Positions 25,276 through 33,601 of a stretch of DNA of 64,000 nucleotides are shown one piece after another. The notes beneath the pieces were generated by a model. It was not told where the DNA came from and ran no database searches. It saw only the letters and a program-made list of their open reading frames with translations. The translations under genes were made by a program, and so were the position numbers. Position 1 is the stretch's first letter, and the number at the start of each line of letters is the position of its first letter. The stretch is from an uncultured Oscillospiraceae bacterium (GTDB taxonomy: Bacteria > Bacillota > Clostridia > Oscillospirales > Ruminococcaceae), in NCBI GenBank assembly GCA_900539195.1, contig UQBC01000005.1, positions 26,478 to 90,477 of the forward strand, given 5' to 3'.

Positions 25276-26826
25276 TTATTTCAGCTTTTCGGCATCGGGT
25301 ATGGCGTCTGTTACCTCTACCTCAGCCTTCTGCTTGTAGCAGGCGAATATCTCGTCAAGCTCAAGCTTTTTCATCTTAGGAGTGACAAGGCTTACTAGCG
25401 GTACGATTATAAGTCCTGCGACCATAAGGAACATACCGAAGTTTACGGGAGATGCAACATTGAATCCGAGTATCGTGCCTGTAGGCTTGATTATCATATG
25501 CAGTACAGTGCCGAGAACGCCGACAGCAAAGCTTACATATACGCTTATCTTGGTAACGCCCTTCCAGAAAAGCCCGTACATAAACGGCGCTAAGAACGCA
25601 CCTGCAAGCGCACCCCACGAATAGCCCATAAGGTCGGAGATAAGAGCGTTCTTGTTGAGGGCGATTATTACCGATATTGCAAGGAAGATAGCAATAAATG
25701 CACGCATTACTATAAGCGACTTCTTTTCGTCGAGCTTATTCTTGCAAAGCGGATTTATAAGATCAAGCGTCAGCGTTGAGCTTGATGTAAGCACAAGCGA
25801 TGACAGCGTTGACATTGACGCAGAAAGAACGAGGATGACAACAATACCGATAAGTATTTCGGGGAGCGATTCGAGCATTTTAGGGATAATTCCGTCCGAG
25901 CCTATCTGCGTAAGCTCCTCATCAGATACGAATATTCTGCCGAAGCCGCCGAGAAAGTAGCTTCCGCCGGCAACGACAAGTGCAAAGACAGTTGATACAA
26001 TAGTGCCTGTTCTGATAGAACGCTCGTCCTTTATCGTATAGAACTTATGTACCATCTGAGGAAGTCCCCACGTTCCGAGCGATGTGAGTATAATTACGCC
26101 GAGCAGGTTTATCGGGTCGGGTCCGAAGAACGAAACGAATCCGCCGTTGAGGCCGGGAGAAGCCGTACCCTCCGTGCTGATATGCGACAGCTGATTTACA
26201 GCCTCGCTGAAACCGCCCTTTGAGGCAAGCGTAGCCGCAATTACCGCAACTATTCCGACAAGCATTATAATTCCCTGCACAAAGTCGTTGAGCGCCGTTG
26301 CCTTATAGCCGCCGACAATAACGTATACTGCGGTAATTACCGCCATACCGACAACACAGAACGAATAATCAATATTGAACGCCATTCCGAACAGTCTTGA
26401 CAGGCCGTTATAAACGCTGGCTGTGTACGGGATAAGGAATACGAACACGATTATCGCCGAGATTATCTTCATAACCTTGCTGTTGAAGCGTCTGCCGAAA
26501 AATTCCGGCATTGTGGCTGATTCAAGATGCTTTGACATTACTCTTGTTCGTCTGCCTAAGATAAGCCACGGCAGAAGCGAGCCGAGTATGGCGTTTCCTA
26601 TGCCTATCCAGGTTGAAGCAAGTCCGAAGTTCCAGCCGAATTTGCCTGCATAGCCGACAAAGATAACAGCCGAAAAATAAGATGTACCGTATGCAAAAGC
26701 CGTGAACCACGGTCCTACGCTTCTGCCGCCGAGTACGAAATCATTAACTGTGGAAGTCTTTTTACGGCAGTATATGCCTATGCCGACTACCGACAGAATG
26801 TACAGAATGAGTATCGCTAATATCAT
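25276..26826 (-). CDS. Sodium:solute symporter (SSS family, PutP-like)
   Basis: 516 aa with about 13 membrane helices. The N-terminal FVLGGRSVGPWFTAFAYGTS (about 31-50) and the VYVIVGGYKATALNDFVQG block (about 171-189) are typical of SSS symporters. The closest look is to sodium/proline symporters (PutP), but substrate cannot be settled by eye. The cytosolic tail is charged. Neighbouring proBA genes (28-30 kb) make proline a reasonable guess only. Single gene with its own promoter and terminator. Confidence 0.9.
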   Translation of the reverse strand: MILAILILYILSVVGIGIYCRKKTSTVNDFVLGGRSVGPWFTAFAYGTSYFSAVIFVGYAGKFGWNFGLASTWIGIGNAILGSLLPWLILGRRTRVMSKHLESATMPEFFGRRFNSKVMKIISAIIVFVFLIPYTASVYNGLSRLFGMAFNIDYSFCVVGMAVITAVYVIVGGYKATALNDFVQGIIMLVGIVAVIAATLASKGGFSEAVNQLSHISTEGTASPGLNGGFVSFFGPDPINLLGVIILTSLGTWGLPQMVHKFYTIKDERSIRTGTIVSTVFALVVAGGSYFLGGFGRIFVSDEELTQIGSDGIIPKMLESLPEILIGIVVILVLSASMSTLSSLVLTSSSTLTLDLINPLCKNKLDEKKSLIVMRAFIAIFLAISVIIALNKNALISDLMGYSWGALAGAFLAPFMYGLFWKGVTKISVYVSFAVGVLGTVLHMIIKPTGTILGFNVASPVNFGMFLMVAGLIIVPLVSLVTPKMKKLELDEIFACYKQKAEVEVTDAIPDAEKLK

Positions 26827-26915
26827 TTTCTGTCCCCTTACAAATAAGATAAAATAAATATGACCGTTTAAAGTGTTATCGCTTTCAAGTTACGTTGCTT
26901 TAAATGGCTAAATTG

Positions 26916-26944
26916 ATTATATACGGAAAAACCCTCTTTGTCAA
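26916..26944 (-). promoter_or_regulatory. Consensus sigma-A promoter of the symporter
   Basis: TTGACA (26944-26939), 17 nt, TATAAT (26921-26916) on the minus strand. The -35 lies inside the hairpin at 26927-26964. Confidence 0.85.
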
Positions 26945-26964
26945 GCGAATGACAGGAGGGTTTT
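26927..26964. terminator. Hairpin overlapping the symporter promoter
   Basis: AAAACCCTC / GAGGGTTTT arms with an inner TGTC/GACA. Bidirectional terminator form, probably ending minus-strand transcripts that pass the repeat element. It shares bases with the -35. Confidence 0.55.
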
Positions 26965-27004
26965 GAATAATCGTTATTTGTTACAAAAGAGGTAAGGGAA
27001 AATT

Positions 27005-27025
27005 ATGCAAGATTACATCTTGCTT
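27005..27025 (-). terminator. Terminator hairpin, distal copy (direct duplicate of 27478-27498)
   Basis: GCAAGAT-TAC-ATCTTGC palindrome with flanking bases. The 21 bases recur at 27478-27498 with one difference (G/A). The hairpin differs completely in sequence from the duplicated hairpin at 672/945. Confidence 0.7.
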
Positions 27026-27477
27026 CAGTCTGTCGATAAACCTTTGTATTTTCTGAAAATGGGGTCGCAGGGGCGTAGCCCCCGTACAGGTCGTCAGCCA
27101 TTTGTGCCACTGCATCTGTGCATTGACAGCCATTTGTGCCGTTGCATCGTGCAACGGCTTTGTGCTGCTGTCATTATGCGTCCTTGCATAGTGGCTTGGT
27201 GTGACTGACTGCAAGCATCCTTGCTTGGTCTAGGGGCGGTAGCCCCAGCAAAATAGCCCCGGCACTGATGCCGGGCATGTATGCCCAAGGGCTTTGCAAG
27301 GACGCAAAGCCAACCAAGCATACACAGCCCTTCACCACGGGGAAGGGGTTTGGGGTTTCGGCAAGGATGCCGAGATAGAACGCCCAAAGGCTTTGCAGGA
27401 CGCAAAGCCCACAAAGCGTTCTTATAGGGATAGAAAACAAGCACTTTTTTTGAAAAAACAGACTTTTCTACAAGCTG
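27026..27477 (-). mobile_element. Terminator-associated non-coding element, long form (452 bp)
   Basis: Ends: CAGTCTGTCGATAAACC on the left and, read on the minus strand from the right, CAGCTTGTAGAAAAGTC, matching the termini at 702-944. The interior is a string of short palindromes (CTTTGCGTCCTGCAAAG, CGGCATCCTTGCCG, GTTGCACGATGCAAC, GGGGCTACGCCCC), two of which are repeated variants of one module. Frames of 70-148 codons cross it but look compositional and are not shared in frame between copies. Inserted between two copies of the hairpin that follows the gene 27497-28312. Confidence 0.7.
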
Positions 27478-27498
27478 ATACAAGATTACATCTTGCTT
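27478..27498 (-). terminator. Terminator hairpin directly after the 27497-28312 stop codon, proximal copy
   Basis: The CAAGAT-TAC-ATCTTG stem begins at the stop codon of the minus-strand gene. The U-rich tail (ATAATTTT) is found only after the distal copy at 27005-27025, as expected if the element split off the tail. Confidence 0.65.
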
Positions 27499-28312
27499 AG
27501 CCGTCTTCCCTTGATACCTTATCAAGTGCGATAGAAGCAATAGTTTTCTTATCTCCGCTCTTTGTGATCACATAGGTCATAGACTTACTTGAAACGTGCT
27601 CTGTCACAAGCCCGGGGATAGAAACCGTAGGCGGATAATAGTCAACCGTCAGCGTGTATGTTTCACCGACATTTTCTATCTTTGAAACCTGCGGATAGTA
27701 GTTCGGCACACGGTTTGTATCAGCCACAATATAAACCTTCTTCTCGGAATTATATGTTGCCAGATCCTGAACATGACCTACCGTCTGATGTGTAACCTCT
27801 ATACTGTTGCCGAAGATATTTTTTGCCGCTGTTTCAACGTCAAATTCGGGGATATACATTACACCCGTGTCAGTCTCATAGTTTGAAGTATCGCCGGTGA
27901 GCAGTATTCTCGATACAGCCGCCTTGATTATGGTAGACTGTGTAAGTGTTGACGCGTCCTCAAAGCTGGGTGGGTCGGTCGCTACTATAGGATAGAGATA
28001 GAGTGCAAACTCTTCCTTGAGGTCTGTCTGATTTGCTATTCGGTTTATCGCACCGCTTGCCGCTATCACGGTGTTGACAACGCCAACGACCGCAAATACA
28101 ATAACCAGCAGTCCGACAAGGAAATAGGCAACCTTCTTTGCAATGCCCTTATGCTTGCGTTCGGGTACATCGACAACGATGACCTCATCCTGCTCTATTT
28201 CGCTTACATCTTCGGAAAACGCCTCTTCAAGCGAACCCGCAAGCCCGTGCAGAACCTTGTTCTCACTCTTTGCCTCTATATGATTTTTGTTTTTATTCCT
28301 CTTTTTTGCCAT
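27497..28312 (-). CDS. Conserved-looking membrane-anchored protein, function unknown
   Basis: 271 aa. Basic N-terminus (MAKKRNKNKN), an acidic stretch, one membrane helix at about 60-85 (VAYFLVGLLVIVFAVVGVVN), then an extracellular domain of about 185 residues (PEFDVETAAKNIFGNSIEVT; TLTVDYYPPTVSIPG near 215-229). No family recognised. Last gene of the sugar-transferase-pyrB-proBA operon (16 nt after proA), so it is cotranscribed but without an obvious metabolic link. Confidence 0.75.
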   Translation of the reverse strand: MAKKRNKNKNHIEAKSENKVLHGLAGSLEEAFSEDVSEIEQDEVIVVDVPERKHKGIAKKVAYFLVGLLVIVFAVVGVVNTVIAASGAINRIANQTDLKEEFALYLYPIVATDPPSFEDASTLTQSTIIKAAVSRILLTGDTSNYETDTGVMYIPEFDVETAAKNIFGNSIEVTHQTVGHVQDLATYNSEKKVYIVADTNRVPNYYPQVSKIENVGETYTLTVDYYPPTVSIPGLVTEHVSSKSMTYVITKSGDKKTIASIALDKVSREDG

Positions 28313-28327
28313 TTATAAGCGTTCCTC

Positions 28328-29572
28328 CTAGCCTCTTGTCTGACCGTTTCCGTTGACAAGATATTTGAACGTTGTCAGAGCCTCAAGGCCCATAGGTCCT
28401 CGTACATGGAGCTTCTGTGTTGATATTCCTATCTCTGCTCCCAGTCCGAATTCAAAGCCGTCCGTAAAGCGTGTGCTGGCATTTACATATACAGCCGCCG
28501 CATCGACTTCACGCTGGAATTTCTCAGCATTACGCAGATACTCGGTCACTATACACTCGCTGTGGCCTGTACCGAAGCGGTTGATATGAGCTATAGCTTC
28601 ATCTATATCATCTACTACCTTTACGGCAATCTTAAGGTCAAGGAACTCTCTGCGGTAATCTTCGTCATCGGCTATCTTTTCAAGCGTGATATATGCACTG
28701 CTTGCTTCGTCGCCGACAAATGTCACCTTACCGTTCCACCTTTCTGCGAGCTTTTTCAAAAAGCCCTCCGCAATATTCTTATGCACAAGTACGTTTTCGA
28801 TGGCGTTGCATACAGACGGACGCTGTGTCTTTGCGTTGTCTACTATATCCACTGCCATATCAATATCGGCGAAGCGGTCAACATAAACGTGGCAGTTGCC
28901 CTCTCCGGTCTGTATTACGGGTACAGTAGCATTCTTTATTACGGCGTTTATAAGTCCGCCGCCGCCTCTTGGGATAAGCACGTCAACATATTCGTTTGCT
29001 TTCATAAGCTCGGTTGCGGTATCTCTTGAGGTGTCCTCTACAAGCTGTACAATGTCAGGATTGACGCCGTGCTTTTCAGCCGCCGCTCTCATAATACCGA
29101 CAAGGCACTTGTTTGAATTTATAGCATCGCTGCCGCCACGCAGAATTACAGTATTGCCGGCTTTAAGGCAAAGGCATCCTGCGTCTACCGTAACATTGGG
29201 GCGTGACTCGAAAATAATTCCGATAACGCCGAGCGGTACGGATTTCTTTATTACGGTAAGCCCATTGGGTAAGGTGTTGCCGCCGAGAATTTTTCCGACG
29301 GGATCAGGCAATGCCGCAACCTGTCTTACGCCCTCAGCCATACCGTCAATTCTTGCGTCGGTAAGGGTAAGGCGGTCTACCATTGCCGCCGCCATATTGT
29401 TTTCATGCGCCGCAGTTATATCAAGCTCGTTTGCCTTTTTGATCTCTTCTCTGCCGTTTTCAAGCATTACGGCGATAGTGGCGAGTATATCGTTTTTAAG
29501 CGACTGCGACAGCATAGCTGAGTTTTTAGCCGCCGATTTTGCCTTTTTTCCGAGTTCGTCTATGTAGCTCAT
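28328..29572 (-). CDS. proA: Gamma-glutamyl phosphate reductase
   Basis: 414 aa, standard size. Reduces gamma-glutamyl phosphate with NADPH to glutamate semialdehyde, the second step of proline synthesis. IFESRPNVTVDAGCLCLKAG at about 118-137 carries family-conserved residues. The catalytic Cys lies in RPSVCNAIENVLVHK (about 252-266). RFTDGFEFGLGAEIGISTQK is near 371-390. Start ATG 29572 is supported by AAAGGA upstream. It follows proB by 10 nt. Confidence 0.96.
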   Translation of the reverse strand: MSYIDELGKKAKSAAKNSAMLSQSLKNDILATIAVMLENGREEIKKANELDITAAHENNMAAAMVDRLTLTDARIDGMAEGVRQVAALPDPVGKILGGNTLPNGLTVIKKSVPLGVIGIIFESRPNVTVDAGCLCLKAGNTVILRGGSDAINSNKCLVGIMRAAAEKHGVNPDIVQLVEDTSRDTATELMKANEYVDVLIPRGGGGLINAVIKNATVPVIQTGEGNCHVYVDRFADIDMAVDIVDNAKTQRPSVCNAIENVLVHKNIAEGFLKKLAERWNGKVTFVGDEASSAYITLEKIADDEDYRREFLDLKIAVKVVDDIDEAIAHINRFGTGHSECIVTEYLRNAEKFQREVDAAAVYVNASTRFTDGFEFGLGAEIGISTQKLHVRGPMGLEALTTFKYLVNGNGQTRG

Positions 29573-29582
29573 ATTTTTCCTT

Positions 29583-30371
29583 TCAGTCCTCATCTGCGGT
29601 GAATACTGTGCAGACAGCCTTATTCTCAAACAAATCGTAAAGTATCTCGGGACGCTGACCGTTTATTATTACAGTCGGTATGCCGTGCTCCTTTGCGATA
29701 GTAGCCGCCTCGAGCTTTGTTATCATGCCGCCGCTTGCAAACTCACTGCCCTTGTCCTTTGCCGAGCTTATCATCTCGCTTGTTATCTGCTTTACCTCAG
29801 GGATTAGCTTTGCACCGGGAAGTTTAGGGTTCTTATCATACAGTCCGTCAACATCGGTAAGAATCACCAGCAAATCGGCACCGCACAATGCCGCAACTAT
29901 AGCCGACAGCGTATCGTTCTCGTCAAAGTCAAGTTCCTTTATCGAAACGGTATCATTGGCATTGATTATAGGCACTATTCCCATATCAAGGAGTGTATTG
30001 AATGTGTTTGTAACGTTCTCTTTTCTTGTCTTGTTGCTGATAACGTCACGGGTAAGAAGCACCTGCGCTACCGTGTGATTATAGTTTGCAAATTCACGGT
30101 CATAAATGTGCATAAGCTCGCACTGACCTATAGCGGCGCAAGCCTGCTTTTTCGGCATTTCGGTAGGCTTTGAGTGAAGTCCTGCCTTTGCCGCGCCTAC
30201 TCCCTGTGCGCCCGATGTAACAAATATCACATCCTTGCCGGAGTTCTTGATATCCGACATCACCTCTATCAGCTTTGAAACACGTCTTATATTAAGATTG
30301 CCTGTGTTATGGGCAAGCGTGCTTGTGCCTACCTTTATAACAATTCTCTTTCTGGTTGAAAAGTCCATCAT
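29583..30371 (-). CDS. proB: Glutamate 5-kinase lacking the PUA domain
   Basis: 262 aa. The amino-acid-kinase domain alone phosphorylates glutamate on the gamma-carboxyl, the committed and usually proline-inhibited step. Motifs: VIKVGTSTLAH (about 11-21), VTSGAQGVGAAKAG (about 50-63), NANDTVS (about 139-145), LTDVDGLYDKNPKL (about 171-184) and GSEFASGGMITKLEAA near 210-225. Many ProB proteins (about 360 aa) add a C-terminal RNA-binding-like PUA domain. It is absent here, giving the short form. Upstream pyrB ends 14 nt away. Confidence 0.95.
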   Translation of the reverse strand: MMDFSTRKRIVIKVGTSTLAHNTGNLNIRRVSKLIEVMSDIKNSGKDVIFVTSGAQGVGAAKAGLHSKPTEMPKKQACAAIGQCELMHIYDREFANYNHTVAQVLLTRDVISNKTRKENVTNTFNTLLDMGIVPIINANDTVSIKELDFDENDTLSAIVAALCGADLLVILTDVDGLYDKNPKLPGAKLIPEVKQITSEMISSAKDKGSEFASGGMITKLEAATIAKEHGIPTVIINGQRPEILYDLFENKAVCTVFTADED

Positions 30372-30385
30372 ATATTTCCTCTTGC

Positions 30386-31480
30386 TTAGTCGAGCAGAAT
30401 ACGCTCGTCACAATATTCACATTCGCATATATCGCCCTGTACCTTGAAGCTGTGTGGAAGATAATGCTCGGTCTTTGTGATGCACTTGGGGTTTGTGCAT
30501 TCAACATCGTTCTTTATCGTGCCTGTCAGCAGCTTAGGTGCACCGAGCCTGCCCTCAAGCACGGATATTATAAGTGCCATACGCACGAACATTCCGTTCT
30601 TTGCCTGAGTAAAATACATCGCTCTCGGATCGTCGTCCACGTCCATCGCTATCTCGTCTACTCTGGGGAGCGGATGCATTACTATCATATCCTTTGGTGC
30701 TTTCTTCATTTTTTCGGTATCAAGGCGGAATACATCCTTCTGCCTGTTGTATTCTTCCTCGCTTGAAAAACGCTCCTTCTGTATTCTTGTCATATAGAGC
30801 ATATCGAGCGATTCGCCCGTTATCGCCTCGTCAAGAGAATATATCTCCTTATAAGTACAGCCTCTTGCGTTAAGCACGTCCTTGATATATGACGGCAGAG
30901 CAAGCTCGGGTGTTGATATAAGTATGAACTCGTTGCCCTCATAGCGTGACAGTGCCTTCAGCTGTGAGTGTACCGTCCTTCCGTAACGAAGATCGCCGCA
31001 TAGACCTATCTTCAAGTGGTCAAGCCTGCCCTTTTCGTTTTTCAGCGTCAGCATATCGGTAAGCGTCTGCGTAGGGTGCAGATGTCCGCCGTCGCCTGCA
31101 TTTACAACAGGGCAATCGGCTGTGAGCGCCGCCGCTTTTGCACTGCCCTCGTATGGATTTCTCATTACAAGAATATCGGCATAGCTGCTGACTATTTTCG
31201 TTGTATCCTTGATATTTTCGCCTTTGGAAACAGAGGATGTTGACGGATTATCAAATCCTATTATCGTGCCGCCGAGCCTCAGCATTGCAGTCTGAAAACT
31301 CATCTGCGTTCTTGTTGACGGCTCATAGAACAGAGTACCCATTATCTTTCCGCTGCATCTTGAACGGTAAAGTGCGGGGTTCTTCTGAATCTGCTGTGCC
31401 AGTTCAACTATCATATTCCACTCATCAGGTGAATATGAATCGAGGTCGATAAGATTACTGAACGTTTCCATTGTTGTCAT
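30386..31480 (-). CDS. pyrB: Aspartate carbamoyltransferase with fused PyrI-type zinc domain
   Basis: 364 aa from the ATG at 31480 (AAGGA 5 nt before the ATG); an ATG at 31471 is an alternative. The catalytic chain forms carbamoyl-aspartate for pyrimidine synthesis: YEPSTRTQMSFQTAMLRLGG (carbamoyl phosphate binding, near 58-77), HPTQTLTDM (near 140) and MHPLPRVDEI (near 275). The ordinary chain ends around residue 310. The extra ~50 residues hold CTNPKC...CECEYC, which matches the zinc-binding C-terminal domain of the regulatory subunit PyrI but without PyrI's nucleotide-binding part. The gene's 5' end overlaps the upstream sugar transferase. Confidence 0.93.
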   Translation of the reverse strand: MTTMETFSNLIDLDSYSPDEWNMIVELAQQIQKNPALYRSRCSGKIMGTLFYEPSTRTQMSFQTAMLRLGGTIIGFDNPSTSSVSKGENIKDTTKIVSSYADILVMRNPYEGSAKAAALTADCPVVNAGDGGHLHPTQTLTDMLTLKNEKGRLDHLKIGLCGDLRYGRTVHSQLKALSRYEGNEFILISTPELALPSYIKDVLNARGCTYKEIYSLDEAITGESLDMLYMTRIQKERFSSEEEYNRQKDVFRLDTEKMKKAPKDMIVMHPLPRVDEIAMDVDDDPRAMYFTQAKNGMFVRMALIISVLEGRLGAPKLLTGTIKNDVECTNPKCITKTEHYLPHSFKVQGDICECEYCDERILLD

Positions 31481-32873
31481 TTCCTTCCTTGCTTTGCGTA
31501 TCCTCACCTTTTTGGAGGGGAGTTATATATCCTTCCTTTATGCCCTCTGTGCTTTCTTCGGGCATAAAGATAATCTTGACGGTTTTAAGTATAAGCAGAA
31601 TATCCTTAGCAAGCGTATATTTTTCAATATACATAAGATCAAGCTTCAGCTTATCGTAAGGGGTTGTATTATACTTGCCGACAACCTGTGCATTACCGGT
31701 AAGTCCCGCCTTGACTTTAAGGCGGAATGCAAACTCCGGCATTTCCTTTTCGTACTCACGGCTGATCTCGGGACGCTCCGGACGGGGTCCTACGACCGAC
31801 ATATCGCCCTTGAAGATATTGAACAACTGCGGAAGCTCATCGAGTCTGACTTTTCTTATGAACTTTCCGACAGGGGTCACTCGCTTGTCGCCATCGCTTG
31901 CAAGTCGTGCCACACCGTCGCTCTCGGCATTTACAACCATGCTCCTGAATTTCAAAAGTTTAAATTCTTTACCATCCTTGGTAAGGCGCACCTGCTTATA
32001 CAGCACCGGACCATGATCGCACAGCTTTATAGCAATAGCTGTTATCAGCATAAACGGAGAAGCAATAATAATACCTATCGAGGACAGGAGAATGTCAAAG
32101 CAACGCTTGAAGAAACGCTGTTCTATACCCAGTCCGTAATTTTTCGAGATAATAAGCGGAGTGTCGAACAGCTCCATATTATCTCCGCCTCTTACGATTA
32201 TATCGCTGATTTTCGGCACAAGATAGGTTCTTATTGATGTCTTGAAGCAGAACTTCAATATATCGTTCCTTATCTCGTTAGGGGTATCGCAGATAACCAC
32301 GCCGTCATAGTTGGGTATCTCGGAAATTATCTTTTCAAGTCCCTCGGATACATTTATCATTCGGGTAATGTTGTATTTGTCATAACGCTTGCTCATTTTT
32401 TCAACAAGCATTCTTGCAGGCTGCTCAAGTCCGTATATCATTATCACGTTCTTTGCAGGGTATAAGGCACGGAATATCTTTCCGCTTATAAACGCCCACA
32501 AAGCTATGACCACCGCTTGATACAGCGTGCCGACAAGAAGCGGTCGCGGGTCAAGCATAGAGCGTGATATCAGGCATATCTGGATATAGGTTATGAAGTT
32601 TGTGCAAAGTGTAGCAAGGATTTGCGACACTATTATATCCGTTGTTTTATGTGAGCCGATCTTAAGTCCTTTGTATATTCTCGAGAAAACATAAAGAATT
32701 GCAAAGTACAATCCGAATAACAGCCAGTTTCCTTTTCTAAAGAAGCTGAAAGCCATCTCGCTGTTATAGTAATTCAGCCATATAATGCCGAAGGTGGAGG
32801 TTTCCCATGTAAGAAGTACCAGAGCGTCTACTATAAGAGCGGTACGTTTGTATTTTTCTTTATCCTTGTTCAA
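31455..32873 (-). CDS. Polyprenyl-phosphate sugar-1-phosphate transferase (WcaJ/initiating transferase)
   Basis: 472 aa. N-terminal membrane helices (four within about residues 10-125), a soluble Rossmann-like insert (NVIMIYGLEQPARMLVEKM, near 140), a further helix at about 270-290, then the bacterial sugar-transferase catalytic domain: GPVLYKQVRLTKDGKEFKLL, KFRSMV, RKVRLDELPQLFNIFKGDMS and VGPRPERPEI from about 305-385. It begins exopolysaccharide units by moving a sugar phosphate onto undecaprenyl phosphate. TTG start with AAGGA 9 nt upstream. Overlaps pyrB by about 26 nt. First gene of the operon. Confidence 0.93.
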   Translation of the reverse strand: MNKDKEKYKRTALIVDALVLLTWETSTFGIIWLNYYNSEMAFSFFRKGNWLLFGLYFAILYVFSRIYKGLKIGSHKTTDIIVSQILATLCTNFITYIQICLISRSMLDPRPLLVGTLYQAVVIALWAFISGKIFRALYPAKNVIMIYGLEQPARMLVEKMSKRYDKYNITRMINVSEGLEKIISEIPNYDGVVICDTPNEIRNDILKFCFKTSIRTYLVPKISDIIVRGGDNMELFDTPLIISKNYGLGIEQRFFKRCFDILLSSIGIIIASPFMLITAIAIKLCDHGPVLYKQVRLTKDGKEFKLLKFRSMVVNAESDGVARLASDGDKRVTPVGKFIRKVRLDELPQLFNIFKGDMSVVGPRPERPEISREYEKEMPEFAFRLKVKAGLTGNAQVVGKYNTTPYDKLKLDLMYIEKYTLAKDILLILKTVKIIFMPEESTEGIKEGYITPLQKGEDTQSKEGNDNNGNVQ

Positions 32874-32926
32874 TACGACACATCCTTGAAACCGCTTTTG
32901 AGCGGAAGTAGTTTATAATCGAATTT

Positions 32927-32955
32927 AGTATAGCACAATTTGTCGTAATAATCAA
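32927..32955 (-). promoter_or_regulatory. Promoter of the sugar-transferase-pyrB-proBA operon
   Basis: TTGATT (32955-32950), 17 nt, TATACT (32932-32927) on the minus strand. Confidence 0.6.
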
Positions 32956-32998
32956 GACTTTAGCCCGGATATCACAAAACGCTCATTTTATATTATAT

Positions 32999-33042
32999 TA
33001 AAAACAATGACAGCCCACTGTATAAAACAGCAGACTGTCATT
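32999..33042 (-). terminator. Terminator-like hairpin facing the minus strand
   Basis: AATGACAG / CTGTCATT outer stem and CTG/CAG inner stem, followed on the minus strand by TTGTTTTTAAT. It would end leftward transcripts coming out of the 33-34 kb zone. Confidence 0.6.
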
Positions 33043-33539
33043 TCAGAATAAGGAAATAAGGAAAACACAAAAGAAAGGTTTTTCTTATGTGTCAACTGTA
33101 GTATAGCATACACTCTGTACCATAAAAAGGACAATCACTTACCTTTCGGCAAAGATAAACAGGCTTACCGGTAAGGGTAGCCTGTTCACCAAAATTCATA
33201 CAAAAAAAGGAATACAAAACATGAAAAACTATGAAAAAATCTATTGAAAACGCTCATCAGGAACTTATCCGGATGGCAGATTTTCCGTTCCCGTATTCAT
33301 ACTATCCGTATGATATGATGATATGATACGGGAAGTTAAAAAGGAGAATACCTCTGTGCCGAAAAAAGAGGAAAACAGCACAGAACTATGTAAACAGTGA
33401 ACAGATAAAGACCTTTCACGATGGGTTGTCAGGCCATCAGCCTTTAACGTTCATATCCGCCGCAGCGGACTGTAAATTTCGGTTGGCAGTCTGTATTTTG
33501 CAGACCGCCGTTTGGAAAGGATGATATACAATATGTACC

Positions 33540-33601
33540 GGAGCGTCTGCTCCTTCGTTATGATTATATTTTAACATCTTCGCTGTCCTATAAAACGGAC
33601 T
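33540..33601 (-). repeat. Double-hairpin module, copy 1
   Basis: GGAGC-GTCT-GCTCC hairpin, TTCGTTATGATTATATTTTA core, then GTCC-TATAAAAC-GGAC palindrome. On the minus strand it reads palindrome, then TATAAT, then the GGAGC hairpin, like an operator-promoter-leader unit. Confidence 0.75.

Noticed and set aside
27094..27540. ORFs of 88-148 codons across the long repeat element
   Set aside because: They run through palindromic repeats, overlap the hairpin duplication and the end of a real gene, and lack any protein-like composition or start site.
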